Below the pieces are notes generated by a model, which saw only the letters and a program-made list of their open reading frames with translations, had not been told where the DNA came from and did not search any database. A program made the position numbers and the translations under genes. This document shows positions 16,884 to 18,310 of a stretch of DNA of 18,310 nt, one piece after another. This DNA is from an uncultured Sutterella sp. (GTDB lineage Bacteria; Pseudomonadota; Gammaproteobacteria; Burkholderiales; Burkholderiaceae_F), in contig CAJKCQ010000048.1 in NCBI GenBank assembly GCA_905198475.1, forward strand, positions 1 to 18,310, read 5' to 3'. The number at the start of each line of letters is the position of its first letter. Position 1 is the stretch's first letter.

Positions 16884-16904
16884 ACCTCCAAAAAGGTCCT
16901 TTTT
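16884..16904 (-). promoter_or_regulatory. Strong ribosome site with adjoining palindrome
   Basis: On the minus strand, AAAAAGG-A-CCTTTTT (16890-16904) is a perfect 7-base inverted repeat around one base, directly followed by GGAGGT (16884-16889) and, 6 bases later, the recombinase GTG. The ribosome site decides the GTG start. The palindrome could be an operator overlapping the leader of the message; its one-base centre makes an RNA hairpin with all seven pairs unlikely. Confidence 0.45.
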
Positions 16905-16963
16905 GCCTGAAAAGTAAGGGTTATCCCTGATACGAGCAGCAGGCCCGCCTCAAACCGCCGTTA

Positions 16964-17071
16964 TGCACGATAACTGCAATTATATGGCGTAATAATCCAT
17001 CCTGCACGAACTCTAATAAGCTACTTGTTGTTTGTGATGTTGAAATTCGCTTTTGTCTTCATATTCGTGCA
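16964..17071. repeat. TGCACGA repeats upstream of recombinase
   Basis: Two direct copies (16964-16970, 17003-17009; 39-base spacing) and one inverted copy (17065-17071) of the 7-mer TGCACGA surround a TATAAT box on the minus strand. They could be recombinase arm sites or operators. With a 7-mer in about 110 bases, three copies are more than chance would give, but the motif is short. Confidence 0.4.
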
Positions 17072-17178
17072 TTGCAATTCGTTTTGTGTAAATGGATATG
17101 CATTTCAGACTCGACAGACTACATTCTTAGTTGGTGTCTGAATCAAACAGTTGCATTCCGCAATTCGTCACCCAATCG

Positions 17179-17979
17179 TCACTCATTGCGTTTCTTCAAA
17201 GATCCATAACGAGAGCGGTAGAAGTAATAAAACTGATTGAATGTCGGCACTGCAATTTCTTCTTGCACTCTACTATCATTCATCTCTTCATTCACTTCAC
17301 TCGATTTTCTGTGTTCATTGAATGGCGATTCATTTGACTCAACCACATCAGCCCGCCTCTCAACCAGACGTCCATTGCGGTAGTCCTCCACAAAGGCTTC
17401 ATAGGCCTTGCGTAGTGGAAGCTTCCCCTCACCCATCAGATACCGGCGGCAGCCTTCATTCATCGCATCGAGCACCTCAGGACTCAGATCCACTCCGGAA
17501 TCATTCCCGTCGGCCGCACGACGACCGCGCTTGCGGCTCCTGGATACGGGGCCTGTAGCCCCACCGTAGGCCGGAACCAGGGACTGCAGCACCTGGCCTC
17601 TGCGCCAGTAGGTGCCGAGAATCAGATTGATCCGGCGTTCGAGCTGAGCGTCTCCTCGCGATACGGCGGAAACCAGGCGCTTGCGGCCGCCATCCGTATA
17701 GAGAAGCGGATTCTCCACAATAAGTTCAATCAACTTGTAGTCGGCCTCCGCCTTCTTCACCAACTCCTCCGAAACCGGTCTGATCTCCACATCCGCCCAC
17801 TCATCGAGCTCAACCGTAATTCGACCTGCTCTCACGCCTTTTGATAGTCCAGAAGCCAGACATTTGATCAGCTCCACTGACTGTCCATTCATTTGAATGA
17901 GATGGGCCGTATCTCCAAATATTTGGACGACTCGGTATTCAATACCATCCATTTTTAGAATTTCATTGCGATTGATCAT
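17179..17979 (-). CDS. TnsB/Mu-type transposase, N-terminal DNA-binding part only
   Basis: The 266-residue frame reads like the N-terminal region of Tn7-like TnsB (or TniA-type) transposases: a short beta-rich opening (IEYRVVQIFGDTAHLIQM), helical DNA-binding segments, the RRINLILGTYWRRGQVLQSLVPAYGG motif (115-140), a basic hinge SRSRKRGRR (146-154), SPEVLDAMNEGCRRYL, and EIAVPTFNQFYYFYRSRYG (241-259). In full transposases (about 600-700 residues) that last motif is followed by the DDE catalytic domain; here TGA follows seven residues later and the next bases do not encode it in any frame I checked. GGAG lies 8 bases before the ATG and a TATAAT box about 25 bases upstream, so the fragment is probably expressed. 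Lacking the catalytic core it cannot transpose, but it keeps the domains that bind transposon ends and could act as a repressor. It may also simply be a deletion product. Confidence 0.65.
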   Translation of the reverse strand: MINRNEILKMDGIEYRVVQIFGDTAHLIQMNGQSVELIKCLASGLSKGVRAGRITVELDEWADVEIRPVSEELVKKAEADYKLIELIVENPLLYTDGGRKRLVSAVSRGDAQLERRINLILGTYWRRGQVLQSLVPAYGGATGPVSRSRKRGRRAADGNDSGVDLSPEVLDAMNEGCRRYLMGEGKLPLRKAYEAFVEDYRNGRLVERRADVVESNESPFNEHRKSSEVNEEMNDSRVQEEIAVPTFNQFYYFYRSRYGSLKKRNE

Positions 17980-18004
17980 TTTGTATCTCCTCTCTACGCC
18001 ATTG

Positions 18005-18031
18005 ATTATACACCATTAAAATTCAATGGTG
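18005..18031 (-). promoter_or_regulatory. Promoter -10 box and operator-like palindrome of the TnsB-like gene
   Basis: On the minus strand a perfect TATAAT (18010-18005) is preceded immediately by the inverted repeat CACCATT-7 bases-AATGGTG (18011-18017 and 18025-18031). No good -35 is seen at 16-18 bases, and the palindrome sits exactly where RNA polymerase would bind, so it looks like an operator or an activator site. GGAG and the ATG of the TnsB-like gene follow. Confidence 0.55.
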
Positions 18032-18171
18032 CTTGCAGGACTGTTTTTCAACGCTCATAAATCACCCGTCGGCGCCGGGCTTTCATCCATTTAATGTCAT
18101 ACGTTAAGGCGATGTGGCTGCCTATAAATTAGGCAAACTTTCGCAAATTCAGAGATTTCAATGAGTTCGCG

Positions 18172-18205
18172 AAAACGGCGCGTTTTGGCGTGTTTTCGCC
18201 GTTTT
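18172..18205. repeat. Inverted repeat AAAACGGCG/CGCCGTTTT
   Basis: AAAACGGCG (18172-18180) and CGCCGTTTT (18197-18205) are perfect inverted copies around 16 bases that themselves contain further GTTTT runs. With GC-rich arms ending in T-runs on both strands it could act as a two-way terminator; it could also be a protein-binding site near a transposon end. Confidence 0.45.
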
Positions 18206-18256
18206 GGAGGTCCGGCGGTGGGAACAAAACGGGGCCGCGGAGGGTTCCGGGACGCG

Positions 18257-18300
18257 TTGACATCCTCTCCGCCCTGAAGGACGGAGATTCCCTACTGAGT
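18257..18300 (-). mobile_element. Right end of an IS200/IS605-type (TnpB) element, cut by window edge
   Basis: On the minus strand, CTCAGTAGGGAAT is followed by the hairpin CTCCGTCC-TTCA-GGGCGGAG (18270-18289) and then AGGATGTCAA ending at 18257. This arrangement is the familiar right end of IS605/IS1341-type elements, which also forms the 3' end of the guide-RNA scaffold of the TnpB nuclease. TCAA at the end fits the cleavage tetranucleotide of IS608-like elements. The tnpB gene would lie beyond 18310, on the minus strand. In such RNAs the bases after TCAA (here starting CGCGTCCCGG) serve as the guide. Recognition is from memory of the family, not from a search. Confidence 0.65.
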
Positions 18301-18310
18301 CCTTACGCGT

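Larger units (their letters stand above)
16878..17178. other. AT-rich recombinase upstream region with repeats
   Basis: About 300 bases with no credible gene. It holds a palindrome at 16890-16904; TGCACGA at 16964-16970 and 17003-17009, with its inverse TCGTGCA at 17065-17071; a TATAAT on the minus strand at 16979-16984; direct repeats GCAATTCGT at 17074-17082 and 17160-17168; and an inverted pair TTCAGAC (17104-17110) / GTCTGAA (17136-17142). It joins the cut 3' end of the TnsB-like gene to the recombinase promoter. Base composition is far lower in GC than the rest of the window. Confidence 0.5.
17980..18256. other. Non-coding flank of the TnsB-like gene
   Basis: No credible gene is seen. 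Besides the promoter region it contains a hairpin TGCCTA-TAAAT-TAGGCA (18119-18135) and a 9-base inverted repeat (18172-18205), and it changes from AT-rich to strongly GC-rich at about 18170-18220. If the TnsB-like gene was the first gene of its transposon, the element's left end should lie in this stretch. Confidence 0.45.

Noticed and set aside
18090..18125. AATGTC / GACATT similarity to ends of Cas12k-associated (type V-K) transposons
   Set aside because: Six-base resemblance only; no Cas12k gene, CRISPR repeats or repeated end motifs are present.
16900..18260. Search by eye for CRISPR repeats and tRNA genes
   Set aside because: No regularly spaced repeats and no cloverleaf-like sequence with a T-loop GTTCRA box were found.

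Overview
The window is GC-rich chromosomal DNA from a proteobacterium. The mix of a class II glycerate kinase, a NitT/TauT-type binding protein, a YbaK deacylase and an argininosuccinate-lyase-like gene fits Betaproteobacteria. A Sutterellaceae-like host is my guess from overall feel, not from any search. Base composition drops clearly in the last 1.5 kb (about 16.9-18.2 kb), where mobile DNA sits.

Layout. (1) 85-999, minus: the N-terminal third of an MmeI-like type IIL restriction-modification enzyme, cut off before its methyltransferase. (2) 1190-3526, minus: glycerate kinase with a clear terminator, then a secreted ABC-transporter binding protein with its own hairpin and a near-palindromic operator candidate in front of it. 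(3) 3703-4182, plus: a YbaK-family aminoacyl-tRNA deacylase. (4) 4296-11667, plus: a complete type I Wadjet operon, jetA-jetB-jetC-jetD, with overlapping jetB/jetC and jetC/jetD start and stop codons. (5) 11664-12381, minus: a frameshifted C-terminal remnant of an IS transposase and a small AT-hook plus ribbon-helix-helix protein. (6) 12595-14552, minus: an LpdD-like prenyl-FMN chaperone relative and an argininosuccinate-lyase-like gene broken by one missing base, together looking like a decaying operon. (7) 14603-18310: a mosaic of mobile DNA with a 5'-truncated AAA+ ATPase, a tyrosine recombinase, the N-terminal DNA-binding third of a TnsB/Mu-type transposase with a strong -10 box and operator-like palindrome, and at the window edge the right-end hairpin of an IS200/IS605-type (TnpB) element.

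Function. The dominant intact system is Wadjet, an SMC-type complex (JetABC) with a Toprim nuclease (JetD) that recognises and cleaves small circular DNA such as plasmids. It sits between a truncated restriction enzyme and several broken mobile elements, which is the usual look of a defence island with high gene turnover. I found no CRISPR array, tRNA or rRNA. The most novel-looking part is the 14.6-18.3 kb mosaic: a TnsB-like start without its catalytic domain, its regulatory region, a recombinase with repeated motifs in its upstream region, and an AAA+ protein with an unusual Walker B.
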